A stretch of DNA of 64,000 nucleotides from Tritrichomonas musculus (lineage: Eukaryota > Parabasalia > Tritrichomonadida > Tritrichomonadidae): the NCBI GenBank assembly GCA_039105265.1, contig JAPFFF010000021.1, positions 248,001-312,000 on the forward strand, in the 5' to 3' direction. The position numbers and the translations under genes are program-made. The stretch's first letter is position 1; the number at the start of each line of letters is the position of its first letter. This document shows positions 38,881-48,279 of the stretch, piece after piece. The notes beneath the pieces were generated by a model. It made no database searches. It was given only the letters and a program-made list of their open reading frames with translations, and was not told the origin of the DNA.

Positions 38881-41800
38881 TTGTTGTGCAATTCTATTTG
38901 TGATAATACTACATTTAATCTGTTAAAAGCTTGGTTTTCTACAACAATTTCAAAAAATAATTTTGAACAATTAATTGCACCTTATTTACTTAATATCAAT
39001 TTTCAATTTCCTCAAGAACAGCTTGCAAAACTTTTTAAATCTATCAGAACTCCACCAAAATCGTTATTGATTATTGATTCATCAACAAAAATTTCCCCTT
39101 TTGAGTATTTTATATTACGTTTTTTTGATCCACATCCTTCAGACTTTTATTACTTATCTTATTTCCACCTACTTTGTTGCCTATCAATTGATAGATTTGA
39201 TATTTTTTGTTTACCATTTCTTCGTTCTCTCAGCGTTCAGCAAAATATTAAACTTATTACGAAATTGCCTGACTGCAAATCTGTTTTTATACATTTGATG
39301 GATCTTTTAAGCAAAACAGAAGAAACCTTTTTAATGGCATTTAATCGCCTCTTCCAATCATTCGATAGAATTTCATCTTCAATTCTACCTTTTTTCAATT
39401 TATGTTTTAGAAAAGCTTTAAATAAATCAGTTTTTGTCACCAATTTTGATGTTATGCTAACAATAATCTCTAAACTACCTGAAAATTCTTATCTTGCTAA
39501 CGACTTTTTTTTCTCAGCTTTTATTTCTGATTTATCAATTTGTAAAGCTTATGCTTCTAATTTAAAAAAAGGTTTTTTATTGCAAATCAATCCAAAATGC
39601 AAGCGAATGCCCATTTCATTTTTAAAATTTTTGCTTTTGACAGAAACACAAATCAAATTAACAGATCAAATTATTTGGTCATTTTTTCAAATGTCTCCTT
39701 CGCTTATTTTTGAATTGCTCGATAGCTATTCCGAATCAAATTTGTTTGATATTTGGAAAAAATTATTATTAAAAGTTCAAAATTATCCACAAATTCAAGA
39801 TATTCATCTTAATATTTTTTATTATCTTTTATTATCATCAATCAAACATCCTTGCTTGATTAAAATTTTCAAGGATTTAAATTTCCCAAATTTTTGTGAT
39901 GACATAGTTTTTTTGAAGAGAAAAGCAAATTCAATTTTATCATTTCAAAAAATATCTTTTTTGTCCTTATATTTATTATTTTGCCGTCTTGATGATGGAA
40001 TATCAAATGATTTTGTTTTAACTTATGATTTACGATCAAATTTGACCAGAATTCTATCAAATAAAGGCCAATTTGAATATTTAGAAAATTTTTTAATTTG
40101 GGTTATAAACCCAACAAATGAATTATTCCAAATGGAAGGAATAACCTTTCCTAAATCAAAAGAAATTTTCTCTTTATTACCTCCTCCTTCTTACACATTT
40201 TCAACCAAAATTGCTCCTATTATTATTTCTTTGTTAATTAAAATTGGAATTTCCGACCATTTTAATGATTCTTCGTTTATTAAATTTATTGATTCAATAA
40301 ATAAAATCAATAAATGGGAAAGAGCTCCTAATAATTTATTAATTGGTATCACTGACATATCTGTTCTATTAAGCATAATTTCTCATGCAATGAAAAATGA
40401 TTCTTTTTTTAACTTGTTAACATCTGCTCTTTCAATTTCATGCGTTTTTCCAGTTTTTTATAAGTCATATTCATTAATTTCTAGCAACGATCAAAAACTT
40501 CTGAATTTTTTAATATCGATTTCTTCTACAACACCGCTTGTTAACGACTTTTTGAGAATTGATTCAAAGCACAAACTGAACTTTTCATGCATGAATGGAA
40601 CAATTGTAATGTGGGTGAGATTTTTACACCAACCAGTTCGGATTGCCAAAATTAATATGAATTCAAATATTAAAATTTATATAAAAAGAGATGAAAACAC
40701 GTTTATATTAGAAGTAAGAAAAGGAACATCTAAATTTATTCCAATGAATGATGACATAGGAGGATGGTATTTCATTGTAATTGAAATTAAGCCAAAAATG
40801 ATTTCAATGTCTGTCAACCTAGCCAAAGTAAAAATAGAAGGTCAATTTGGCCAAAATGCAACAATTTCAATTGGTAAAAGCACATCTTTCTATGATATGC
40901 AAAGTTTCCACTTTTTCAGAGCAGAATTAAGTACAGTTAATGTTTGTCGGTTATTTTCTCTCGGACCAAATTATAAGTCAAATTTTGTTGATAATTTCAT
41001 AACGATAAACGGTTATGAGTCACTTTTTTTCCTAAAAAACAACTTCATTTCATCTCTGTATTTTCAATGGATGACAAATATGAAACCCTTGAATCTTGAT
41101 ACAAAAAATTCAGAAGGTTTGTTTGGCAAAAACTATGAATTTGGAATTTCACCACCTTATGGTCAACTTTTGACCACTCAGAAAAATTCAATGCTTGAAA
41201 AGAATAATTCAATTCTTAAGAAAAGATTTTGTTTTGATTCGTTCATAAATTCGCTTGATTCTATCGGCGGCATCTCACTTGTCATCCACTTTTTGGCCGA
41301 AATAATTCTGAAGAAGAAGGAACTTCACTCTCTTGCATTCAGCCTCTTTGAAATCCTCGTCAGCAGGTTCCCGTTCATTCACTTCTACTTCGAAAAAAAC
41401 AAGGCCTACCAAATGATTGGGCGGCTTCTTTGGAAGTCTTCACACGACCCGAAGGCGATATTCAAATGCGCAATGTCGATTCGCAATGGTAAATGCGTTG
41501 TAACAAATGTTGACGTTGTTAGATACTGGCTCTTTGGACCATCACTTTTTAACTGCGAGTTTTATGACTTGGCAAAAACAATCCTAGACTCGCTCGAAGG
41601 CGAGTTTGCTGAGGACAACTTGTGCATGCTGGAGGCCGCTGACTGCTTCAGCAGCCTCATAAAGTCAATCTCAAATTCGAGGAATCATTCTGAGAAGTTC
41701 TTGTCAGTTTTGATGGCCCTCGCACTCAAGTTAACAAATCTGAATAACGCGCAGAATCATGCGTCAATGATCATCAAGTATCTTCTCGTCTATCACTTCA

Positions 41801-44800
41801 AAAATCCAAGCAATGAATACATTCAAAAAGTTCAAAACGCTGATAATGAGTGTATTCAAAAAGTTCAAAATAACGATAATAAATGTATTCAAAATAACGA
41901 TAATGAATGCATTCAAAAAGTTGATTTTGATGATGATCTTGTGTGTGATAAAGTGAAAAAGAAAAGTTTGATGCTGAATGGCTCAAATGAAGCGGTTTCT
42001 TTGATTCACCTATTGAGTCAAATTTTATTCATCTTTGGCAAAAAAGTTTCTGTTTCATTAGACCTTCTTTTGCCAATGTTCATAAACAGTCCGACACCTG
42101 TTTTGAGCAGTCTTTACGACCTTATGATGAAATACTTGCCTCCGATTCATCATACGTCACTTATCGTTGCCATGAGCCGCAGCAGTAGCAACAGCGAGTT
42201 CTCTGAGTATGTCTATTCGTACTCGACATCCTTCATATTCAAAGCGAGCGAGAACTCGTACAGCCAATTCTACCAAGTAACGATTCCCATTCTATATCTT
42301 CTTTCGCAAGAGCGTAAAGAAGAGTTGATCATCGCCATTCTGTCAGCAGCAGCGACGATCTTGGATTACTTTAAAGAGTATCCGTCGTTCATTTTTGACC
42401 ATTTGTATCGTTTCCTTATCAAATTAACAACGATGAATAAAATGTCATTTTTTTTCGGCCATGAACCGAACTCGAGTTCTGGACAGATAACTCCTTTTTG
42501 TCACTTTTTACTAAAAATATTAATTTGTGCTCTTTTTAATCTTCATTCGTATGAATGCGTGAAGTCATTCATTCATGCTTTCATAACTCTTGATCAAGGC
42601 GAATATTCGATCTTTGTTATTGGATATTTGTTTGATCGTTTGTCTGACTACAATTATGAGAAATGTTCGTCAAATATGCAGCTTATGTCGAACATTGTCA
42701 ACGACCTTTTCATGAATATTCCTTTCATTCTTCGTGAGAGGATAGTTAATCCTCCTCCTTACATTCCATTTCTGATTAAAAACGCGTGCAATTTCATTGA
42801 TTTTTACAGCACGCCTGAAATCGTTAATCATTTCGTGTTTCTTTTGAATGAAATTTCGTTTAATTCGACAACAATTGCTATGAGTATTGTTTCAATTGTT
42901 TCTGAGTGTAAAGTAATTCAATCTCTTCCTAACTTTAAAGAAATAATTTGCATGCTTGAGTCGCCAATGATGATGTTGAATTCGAAGCCAAAAAAAATTG
43001 CTTTGAAATTCGATTCTTCAAAATTTCTGAGCTTTATTGAAAATGTGGGAAATTCTGATATTGATTGCTTCCTGTCTCTTTATTGTAATTCTGTCCTGGC
43101 TCAAGCAGTCAATGCTCACTCGTTCTTCTCTCAACAGGAGGAAAATGACGAGATGCTTTCAAAATGGAAAGAAATTTTCACACAATTAAACTTTCCTGGC
43201 TCTAAAATTTACGAGAATTGTCCGGTAAAGTACAAAGTTGATGACTCAACAGTCAGGTATCAAGTAAGAAGAGTTCTTCTTCCAATGAATCCTTCTTTGG
43301 ATCATCAATATTTGGACTTCTGGGAGACAAAATACTCAAATAACGAAGAAAAACCGGTTATTAAATTGACATTGAATGAAGTCTTTGAAAAATTGAATTA
43401 CTCGCATACAAATGAAATTCTTTTCACTGCTGAGTCATCAAGGCTTCATGGCACGTCGATCATCCAAGGCTTCTTCGTTGTTACTAAGAAAACGATCAAG
43501 TTTTATGGTGAAAATGATCGTTTTCTGAATTTCAATGTTGGAAGAATTCATTCAATTCGTTTGATTGATTATCAACACCAACCGATTGGAATTTTTGTGA
43601 ATGAGAAAGACATGAACTCAAGGTTTATTTCGAACTCAGCAATGTTTGCTTTCAAGGCTGCAGCGTTGAGAAATGACTTCATAAACAACATTGAAAAAAA
43701 CTTTCAAATTAAAATTGTTCGTTCGATTGATTTTGACCAACTTAACAGTGTCACTTTTAACTGGTCAGCTGGTCGAATAACAAATTTTGACTACTTATTG
43801 TATTTGAACTTTTTGAGTGGAAGGACCTGGTCTGATCTGACACGGTACCCAATTTTTCCTTGGGTCTGTTTGGACTTCTCAAAAAGTGGACCCGTTAAAA
43901 GAGACTTGAAGTTCCCTTTCTTCGCCCAAACCGAAGAACAGAAGTCGTCATGCTTGAAGTATTACAAGATGACACAGGAGATTCCAGACGAGCTTCCTCA
44001 CTACTACTCAAATTACGTGTCAAATGTGGGAAGCACTCTCTACTTCCTAGTGAGACTCGAGCCATTCACAACGGAGGAGATCGAGTACCAGGGAGGAAGG
44101 CTCGACAGCCCCGACAGGTCATTCCAGTCATTCGAAATTGCGGCAAACGTGATGACCAACCCCGGCGAGAAGAGCACGCTCGAGCTCATCCCTGAGGCGT
44201 ACTTCATGCCTGACTTCTTGATCAACGTAAACAAAATAAAATTTCCAATGTCGCCGATAAAGAAGGTCGAAATAAGCGACGTAAAACTGCCACACTGGGC
44301 AACAACGAAGTTCACAAAACTAAAACCAAAACAATCAACTGTTAAAGAACCAAAATTAGAACAATCAACTGTTAAAGAACCAAAATTGGAACAATCAACT
44401 GTTAAAGAACCAAAACTAGAACAATCAACTGTTAAAGAACCAAAATTGGAACAATCAACTGTTAAAGAACCAAAACTAGAACAATCAACTGTTAAAGAAC
44501 CAAAATTGGAACAATCAACTGTTAAAGAACCAAAACTAGAACAATCAACTGTTAAAGAACCAAAACTAGAACAATCAACTGTTAAAGAACCAAAACTAGA
44601 ACAATCAACTGTTAAAGAACCAAAATTGGAACAATCAACTGTTAAAGAACCAAAACTAGAACAATCAACTGTTAAAGAACCAAAATTGGAACAATCAACT
44701 GTTAAAGAACCAAAATTGGAACAATCAACTGTTAAAGAACCAAAACTAGAACAATCAACTGTTAAAGAACCAAAATTGGAACAATCAACTGTTAAAGAAC

Positions 44801-46344
44801 CAAAATTGGAACAATCAACTGTTAAAGAACCAAAATTGGAACAATCAACTGTTAAAGAACCAAAATTGGAACAATCAACTGTTAAAGAGCCAAAATTGGA
44901 ACAATCAGCGGTTGAAGAGCAAAAGGCAGAGCTGTCTAGGCAAGAAGATGCGGGTGGTACTGAATGCGAATGCTTGTCTCCCTTTAAATTTGTGAGAAAA
45001 ATGAGGAGAATTCTTGAATCAGATGAAATTTCGAGCGAGCTGAACGAGTGGATTGACTTGATCTGGGGCGTCAGACGCTCTGGCTCGCCTGCCAGCGAGC
45101 GTTTCAATGTCTTCTCGCCAATCATCTACAAGTTCGACGAACGCAAGTACTACGACGACCAGAAACTTCTGAACGCATTCAGCTCTCTCATGCACAACTG
45201 CGGCCAGGCGCCTCTCCAGCTCTTCGCCGACTTCCACCCGAAGCGCAGCGTCGGCCATCACTCTCCGTCCATTCTCTCGCGTAAGCAGAATCTGACTCTC
45301 TCGAGCAAGAACGAGAACAAGCGGCCGAGCGTTGAAGACTTGTTCAACATGGGATTCGACGTGAGGAGTCATTATGAGAAGCCAGAGTGCTTCAGCATGT
45401 CGGACAGAAGCGTCATCACGCATGACGGTTTATTTGACTGCTTCATTCGGATGAGAATCATTCAAAAAGTTGATTTTCTATCGTCGATTGAAATTGAAAA
45501 AATCGACTTTGAAGGAAAAAGTGCCAAAACGGTTATTAACTTTTCGAATGAAATTGAGCCAAGACTGATCTGCACTTCAAAAAACGGTTGTGATGTTGAC
45601 TTCACTTCACCTTTGAATTCAAATGATGGCTACGGTTTTCTATTCAATTTTCCAAACGGTCACAAAAATTCGTTATTAAATTGTAACGGTTTTGTTGACT
45701 TCATCATCTCACACAAAATTCCGATAATCAACCACTGGCACTTTTTAACTGAAAAGTGCCAGATTGTCCACGTTTCTACCCTTCGAGGCCACCAGCAAGA
45801 AATAACCGCCATCGCTCTGAATTCAATTGGATCAACCGTTTTTGCAGGCCATTCAGACGGCGTCATTTCTGCCTTCAGAATCAATCCTGACTCGTTCATT
45901 CGGACCTTCAGCTGCAAGAGGAAGATGCCGATCTCGAAGGTCGCGGTGTTGGCTGACAACTCGTCGCTTCTCGTCGTGCAGAACGTTAAAATGTGTCACT
46001 TTTTCGGTATAGAAAATAAAAAAAAATCTTCTTTTCTCTCTTTGTTTGAAATTAACGGTCGTTTGATTTCTGAAATTGAAATTGAATGCGAGGACGTGCT
46101 CGAGTGCGCGCTGACATCATTCTGCAGCGGTTTGCAGACAAATCTCGCCTTCTTGCTCACTCGATCTTCAAAAATTTTCGCTGTTTCAATGAATTCGCTC
46201 AAAAGGAAGGCAATTGTTGACACTGGATCGGCTGTTATTGAGTCGATATCGCTCTGGAATAACGTGGTACTCGTTGCACTGACAAATGCTAACTCGCTTA
46301 TTTCTTGGAATTTGTTTGATCTTGAAAAAAATGTAAAAAAATGA
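38881..46344 (+). CDS. BEACH - WD40 protein (LYST/neurobeachin/WDFY family), N-terminus uncertain
   Basis: The open frame spans 2,487 codons. It has a long helical region, a ConA/LamG-like patch at about 566-700 (GTIVMWVRFL), a PH-BEACH domain at about 1513-1610 (SSRLHGTSIIQGFFVVTKKTIKFYG), and a BEACH domain from about 1618 (WSAGRITNFDYLLYLNFLSGR, YPIFPWVCLDF, LIPEAYFMPDFL, LNEWIDLIWG). A few WD40 repeats end the protein (LRGHQQEITAIALNSIGSTVF). Such proteins act in membrane traffic and lysosome/vacuole biology. A repeat array splits the BEACH domain. The frame starts without ATG: the first in-frame ATG is codon 140 (39298), although the family's usual N-terminal sequence begins upstream, so the 5' end is probably lost or starts unconventionally. 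Confidence 0.9.
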   Translation: MLCNSICDNTTFNLLKAWFSTTISKNNFEQLIAPYLLNINFQFPQEQLAKLFKSIRTPPKSLLIIDSSTKISPFEYFILRFFDPHPSDFYYLSYFHLLCCLSIDRFDIFCLPFLRSLSVQQNIKLITKLPDCKSVFIHLMDLLSKTEETFLMAFNRLFQSFDRISSSILPFFNLCFRKALNKSVFVTNFDVMLTIISKLPENSYLANDFFFSAFISDLSICKAYASNLKKGFLLQINPKCKRMPISFLKFLLLTETQIKLTDQIIWSFFQMSPSLIFELLDSYSESNLFDIWKKLLLKVQNYPQIQDIHLNIFYYLLLSSIKHPCLIKIFKDLNFPNFCDDIVFLKRKANSILSFQKISFLSLYLLFCRLDDGISNDFVLTYDLRSNLTRILSNKGQFEYLENFLIWVINPTNELFQMEGITFPKSKEIFSLLPPPSYTFSTKIAPIIISLLIKIGISDHFNDSSFIKFIDSINKINKWERAPNNLLIGITDISVLLSIISHAMKNDSFFNLLTSALSISCVFPVFYKSYSLISSNDQKLLNFLISISSTTPLVNDFLRIDSKHKLNFSCMNGTIVMWVRFLHQPVRIAKINMNSNIKIYIKRDENTFILEVRKGTSKFIPMNDDIGGWYFIVIEIKPKMISMSVNLAKVKIEGQFGQNATISIGKSTSFYDMQSFHFFRAELSTVNVCRLFSLGPNYKSNFVDNFITINGYESLFFLKNNFISSLYFQWMTNMKPLNLDTKNSEGLFGKNYEFGISPPYGQLLTTQKNSMLEKNNSILKKRFCFDSFINSLDSIGGISLVIHFLAEIILKKKELHSLAFSLFEILVSRFPFIHFYFEKNKAYQMIGRLLWKSSHDPKAIFKCAMSIRNGKCVVTNVDVVRYWLFGPSLFNCEFYDLAKTILDSLEGEFAEDNLCMLEAADCFSSLIKSISNSRNHSEKFLSVLMALALKLTNLNNAQNHASMIIKYLLVYHFKNPSNEYIQKVQNADNECIQKVQNNDNKCIQNNDNECIQKVDFDDDLVCDKVKKKSLMLNGSNEAVSLIHLLSQILFIFGKKVSVSLDLLLPMFINSPTPVLSSLYDLMMKYLPPIHHTSLIVAMSRSSSNSEFSEYVYSYSTSFIFKASENSYSQFYQVTIPILYLLSQERKEELIIAILSAAATILDYFKEYPSFIFDHLYRFLIKLTTMNKMSFFFGHEPNSSSGQITPFCHFLLKILICALFNLHSYECVKSFIHAFITLDQGEYSIFVIGYLFDRLSDYNYEKCSSNMQLMSNIVNDLFMNIPFILRERIVNPPPYIPFLIKNACNFIDFYSTPEIVNHFVFLLNEISFNSTTIAMSIVSIVSECKVIQSLPNFKEIICMLESPMMMLNSKPKKIALKFDSSKFLSFIENVGNSDIDCFLSLYCNSVLAQAVNAHSFFSQQEENDEMLSKWKEIFTQLNFPGSKIYENCPVKYKVDDSTVRYQVRRVLLPMNPSLDHQYLDFWETKYSNNEEKPVIKLTLNEVFEKLNYSHTNEILFTAESSRLHGTSIIQGFFVVTKKTIKFYGENDRFLNFNVGRIHSIRLIDYQHQPIGIFVNEKDMNSRFISNSAMFAFKAAALRNDFINNIEKNFQIKIVRSIDFDQLNSVTFNWSAGRITNFDYLLYLNFLSGRTWSDLTRYPIFPWVCLDFSKSGPVKRDLKFPFFAQTEEQKSSCLKYYKMTQEIPDELPHYYSNYVSNVGSTLYFLVRLEPFTTEEIEYQGGRLDSPDRSFQSFEIAANVMTNPGEKSTLELIPEAYFMPDFLINVNKIKFPMSPIKKVEISDVKLPHWATTKFTKLKPKQSTVKEPKLEQSTVKEPKLEQSTVKEPKLEQSTVKEPKLEQSTVKEPKLEQSTVKEPKLEQSTVKEPKLEQSTVKEPKLEQSTVKEPKLEQSTVKEPKLEQSTVKEPKLEQSTVKEPKLEQSTVKEPKLEQSTVKEPKLEQSTVKEPKLEQSTVKEPKLEQSTVKEPKLEQSTVKEPKLEQSTVKEPKLEQSAVEEQKAELSRQEDAGGTECECLSPFKFVRKMRRILESDEISSELNEWIDLIWGVRRSGSPASERFNVFSPIIYKFDERKYYDDQKLLNAFSSLMHNCGQAPLQLFADFHPKRSVGHHSPSILSRKQNLTLSSKNENKRPSVEDLFNMGFDVRSHYEKPECFSMSDRSVITHDGLFDCFIRMRIIQKVDFLSSIEIEKIDFEGKSAKTVINFSNEIEPRLICTSKNGCDVDFTSPLNSNDGYGFLFNFPNGHKNSLLNCNGFVDFIISHKIPIINHWHFLTEKCQIVHVSTLRGHQQEITAIALNSIGSTVFAGHSDGVISAFRINPDSFIRTFSCKRKMPISKVAVLADNSSLLVVQNVKMCHFFGIENKKKSSFLSLFEINGRLISEIEIECEDVLECALTSFCSGLQTNLAFLLTRSSKIFAVSMNSLKRKAIVDTGSAVIESISLWNNVVLVALTNANSLISWNLFDLEKNVKK
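41808..41935 (+). repeat. Small coding repeat NECIQKVQN
   Basis: Four degenerate copies of NECIQKVQNADN-type sequence in the helical part of the BEACH protein. The DNA copies contain ATTCAAAAAGTT, the same word enriched in spacers. Confidence 0.7.
44321..44940 (+). repeat. 30-bp minisatellite, 19 full units, coding VKEPKLEQST inside BEACH
   Basis: Nineteen complete 30-bp units (44341-44910) with a partial unit before and a degenerate one after. All but the last encode the same ten residues. Nearly the only variation is the Leu codon (TTA, TTG or CTA), which is silent; TTG and CTA units alternate over much of the array, showing a 60-bp higher-order period. The array sits between LPHWATTKF and FKFVRKMRRILES, that is, in the loop after the LPxWA motif and before the next BEACH helix. 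The protein segment is charged, with Pro once per unit. Confidence 0.95.
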
Positions 46345-46977
46345 CTTAATTTATATGTTTTTAAATATATTCATGTTGGAATTGTTTAAAATTTTAGCAA
46401 AATTGATATATTTACTATTGTTTTTTGATATAAGTTTTTAGTATCATGCTAGATAAGATAAGATTAAAAAAAATTTTATTTCAAGATAATTATGTTTTGA
46501 AATTTAGATTAGCTTCTTTTTTTCATTCAAAAAGTCAGTCTTGCTTATGTTACGTAACCTTTGATCAATTATATGTTTGATTAAAGAGAAACCTGCAAAA
46601 TGTCAGTCCATTACATTGTTTATGAGGTCAAAAAGGTTGATAAATGTCAAATGATTGATAATTTTTAAAAAGGCACAAACGAAAGATAAATTAGAAGTGA
46701 TATATTATTCTTTAATGAATCTGAAAAAGATCATTGCATTATCAATTAGGTGATTCTTCAACATAAAAAAGCATTTAGCACCATTTCAAATTTTGAGTTT
46801 TGAAATAGATATGAGAATAAATAATAATATTAAATATAAGTAAACTTAAAAATTCATTTTATTTATTTCATTTCATTATTTTTAGCGATTTATCTATTTA
46901 TTATATAATAAAACTAAGTATTTCATTTTCAAAAGAATCTCGTGACAGGACAAAATAAACGTTCTCACATTTGATTA
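46345..46977. other. Intergenic, about 630 bp
   Basis: No gene. It contains TCAAAAAGT at 46527-46535, the palindrome GTTACGTAAC near 46549, and TTCTCACATTTGATTAATG at the kinase start, where TCACAT fits the trichomonad initiator TCA(+1)Y(T/A). Confidence 0.4.
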
Positions 46978-48267
46978 ATGAGTAAAGCATATTTTGATAA
47001 ATATATTTTTAAAATTGATGATTATAAAGTCATTCGAGAAATTAAACGAGGAGGATTTGGAATTGTCAATTTAGTTCAAAATAACAATACGAAAGAACAA
47101 TTTGCGGCAAAAACAAATCTTATTGAGACAGGTATTACAAAAAGACGTCAAAAACAATTTATTTCACGAGAAATTGGAATATTAATTCAAGTTCAACATC
47201 CGACAATTATCCGATTTAAAGGTTTTTCTTTTAATGATTTCCAAGGATATAGAAATATGACAATTCTAATGGATTACATGAAAGGTGGCTCTCTTTCTGA
47301 TTTAATTAAGCTACAAAGCAAAAGTTTAGCTCCAGGTAACTACGACAATACAAAACGACAAATTATATTAGTTGGTATAGCACGAGGTATGATGCTTCTT
47401 CATCAACGTCATGTCATTCATCGTGATTTAAAAGCAGAAAATATACTTCTTGATGAAGATTTTCACCCATGCATCACTGATTTTGGACTTTCCAAATTTT
47501 TTGATCCAAATCACTCAATGACTCAATCTCTTAATGATTCAGGTACTGCAGCATATATGGCTCCAGAAATTATCAACGGTGATCATTTCAATACAAAAGC
47601 CGACGTTTATGCGTTTGGAATCCTTATGAACGAAGTCATCAGTGGCAAACTTGCATATAGCGATTTATTAAATTCGAAGAAGCCGATTTCAATATTTCAG
47701 TTGAAAGTCAAAGTTACTAATGGTCTCCGTCCAGATATTGATGACACAATGAAAAAAGGATTTCGTGTAATGATTGAAAAATGTCTATCAAAAGATCCCA
47801 AAGAACGACCCAGCTTTAGTGAACTTTACCACAAACTAAGTCTTTCACAAGATGATTATATTTTCCAATTTGAAGAAAACGCTACTGAAGAAAACAAAAT
47901 ATTTTATGAAGAAGATGATGATGATGATGAAAAGCAAGATGATGACGATTCAAACATTTTTGGCAACCAAAGATATTGTCTTGATGATGTTGATATGGGA
48001 GAACTTTTTGATTATATTGACGAAATAAGCGTAGATTTAATGCCAAACGCTGCTAAAAAAGATGCTGACTCGTCAAAAGACAAAGAAATTGAAGAACTTA
48101 AAAAGCATATGAAAGAGAAAGAGAAAGAACAAGAAATAGTGCAAAGTGAAATGAAAAAGAAAATCAGAATAATGGAGAAAACGATACAAGAGCAAGCTGA
48201 CGATAATCAAAGGCTGAAAAACGAGATTGACTCCCTCAAAAATCAAATCAAGGAAATGGGAAGTTGA
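46978..48267 (+). CDS. TKL-like protein kinase with coiled-coil tail (first half of a TGA-split locus)
   Basis: A 429-residue kinase. All catalytic features are present: glycine loop KRGGFGIV (from 23), K45, HRDLKAEN (D150), DFGLS (168-170), TAAYMAPE and DVYAFGILMNEV. The domain ends near 285 with KERPSFSELY. Then come an acidic Asp/Glu stretch (about 300-320) and a Lys/Glu coiled coil (about 355-427). The frame stops at TGA (48265-48267), but the next codons are open in the same frame and lead into the discoidin-like protein. The kinase resembles the one inside the giant gene. It should be active. Confidence 0.9.
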   Translation: MSKAYFDKYIFKIDDYKVIREIKRGGFGIVNLVQNNNTKEQFAAKTNLIETGITKRRQKQFISREIGILIQVQHPTIIRFKGFSFNDFQGYRNMTILMDYMKGGSLSDLIKLQSKSLAPGNYDNTKRQIILVGIARGMMLLHQRHVIHRDLKAENILLDEDFHPCITDFGLSKFFDPNHSMTQSLNDSGTAAYMAPEIINGDHFNTKADVYAFGILMNEVISGKLAYSDLLNSKKPISIFQLKVKVTNGLRPDIDDTMKKGFRVMIEKCLSKDPKERPSFSELYHKLSLSQDDYIFQFEENATEENKIFYEEDDDDDEKQDDDDSNIFGNQRYCLDDVDMGELFDYIDEISVDLMPNAAKKDADSSKDKEIEELKKHMKEKEKEQEIVQSEMKKKIRIMEKTIQEQADDNQRLKNEIDSLKNQIKEMGS

Positions 48268-48279
48268 AGCGATTTGGCA

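Noticed and set aside
44040-45125. 361-codon minus-strand open frame over the BEACH gene
   Set aside because: It is created by the 30-bp repeat, which has no stop in that frame; translation is a monotonous FGSLTVDCSN repeat and the plus strand carries the clear domain sequence.
48265-48267. Reassigned TGA codon (alternative genetic code)
   Set aside because: TGA is the natural end of other genes here (15642-15644, 33688-33690, 46342-46344), so a code change does not explain the split kinase/discoidin locus.
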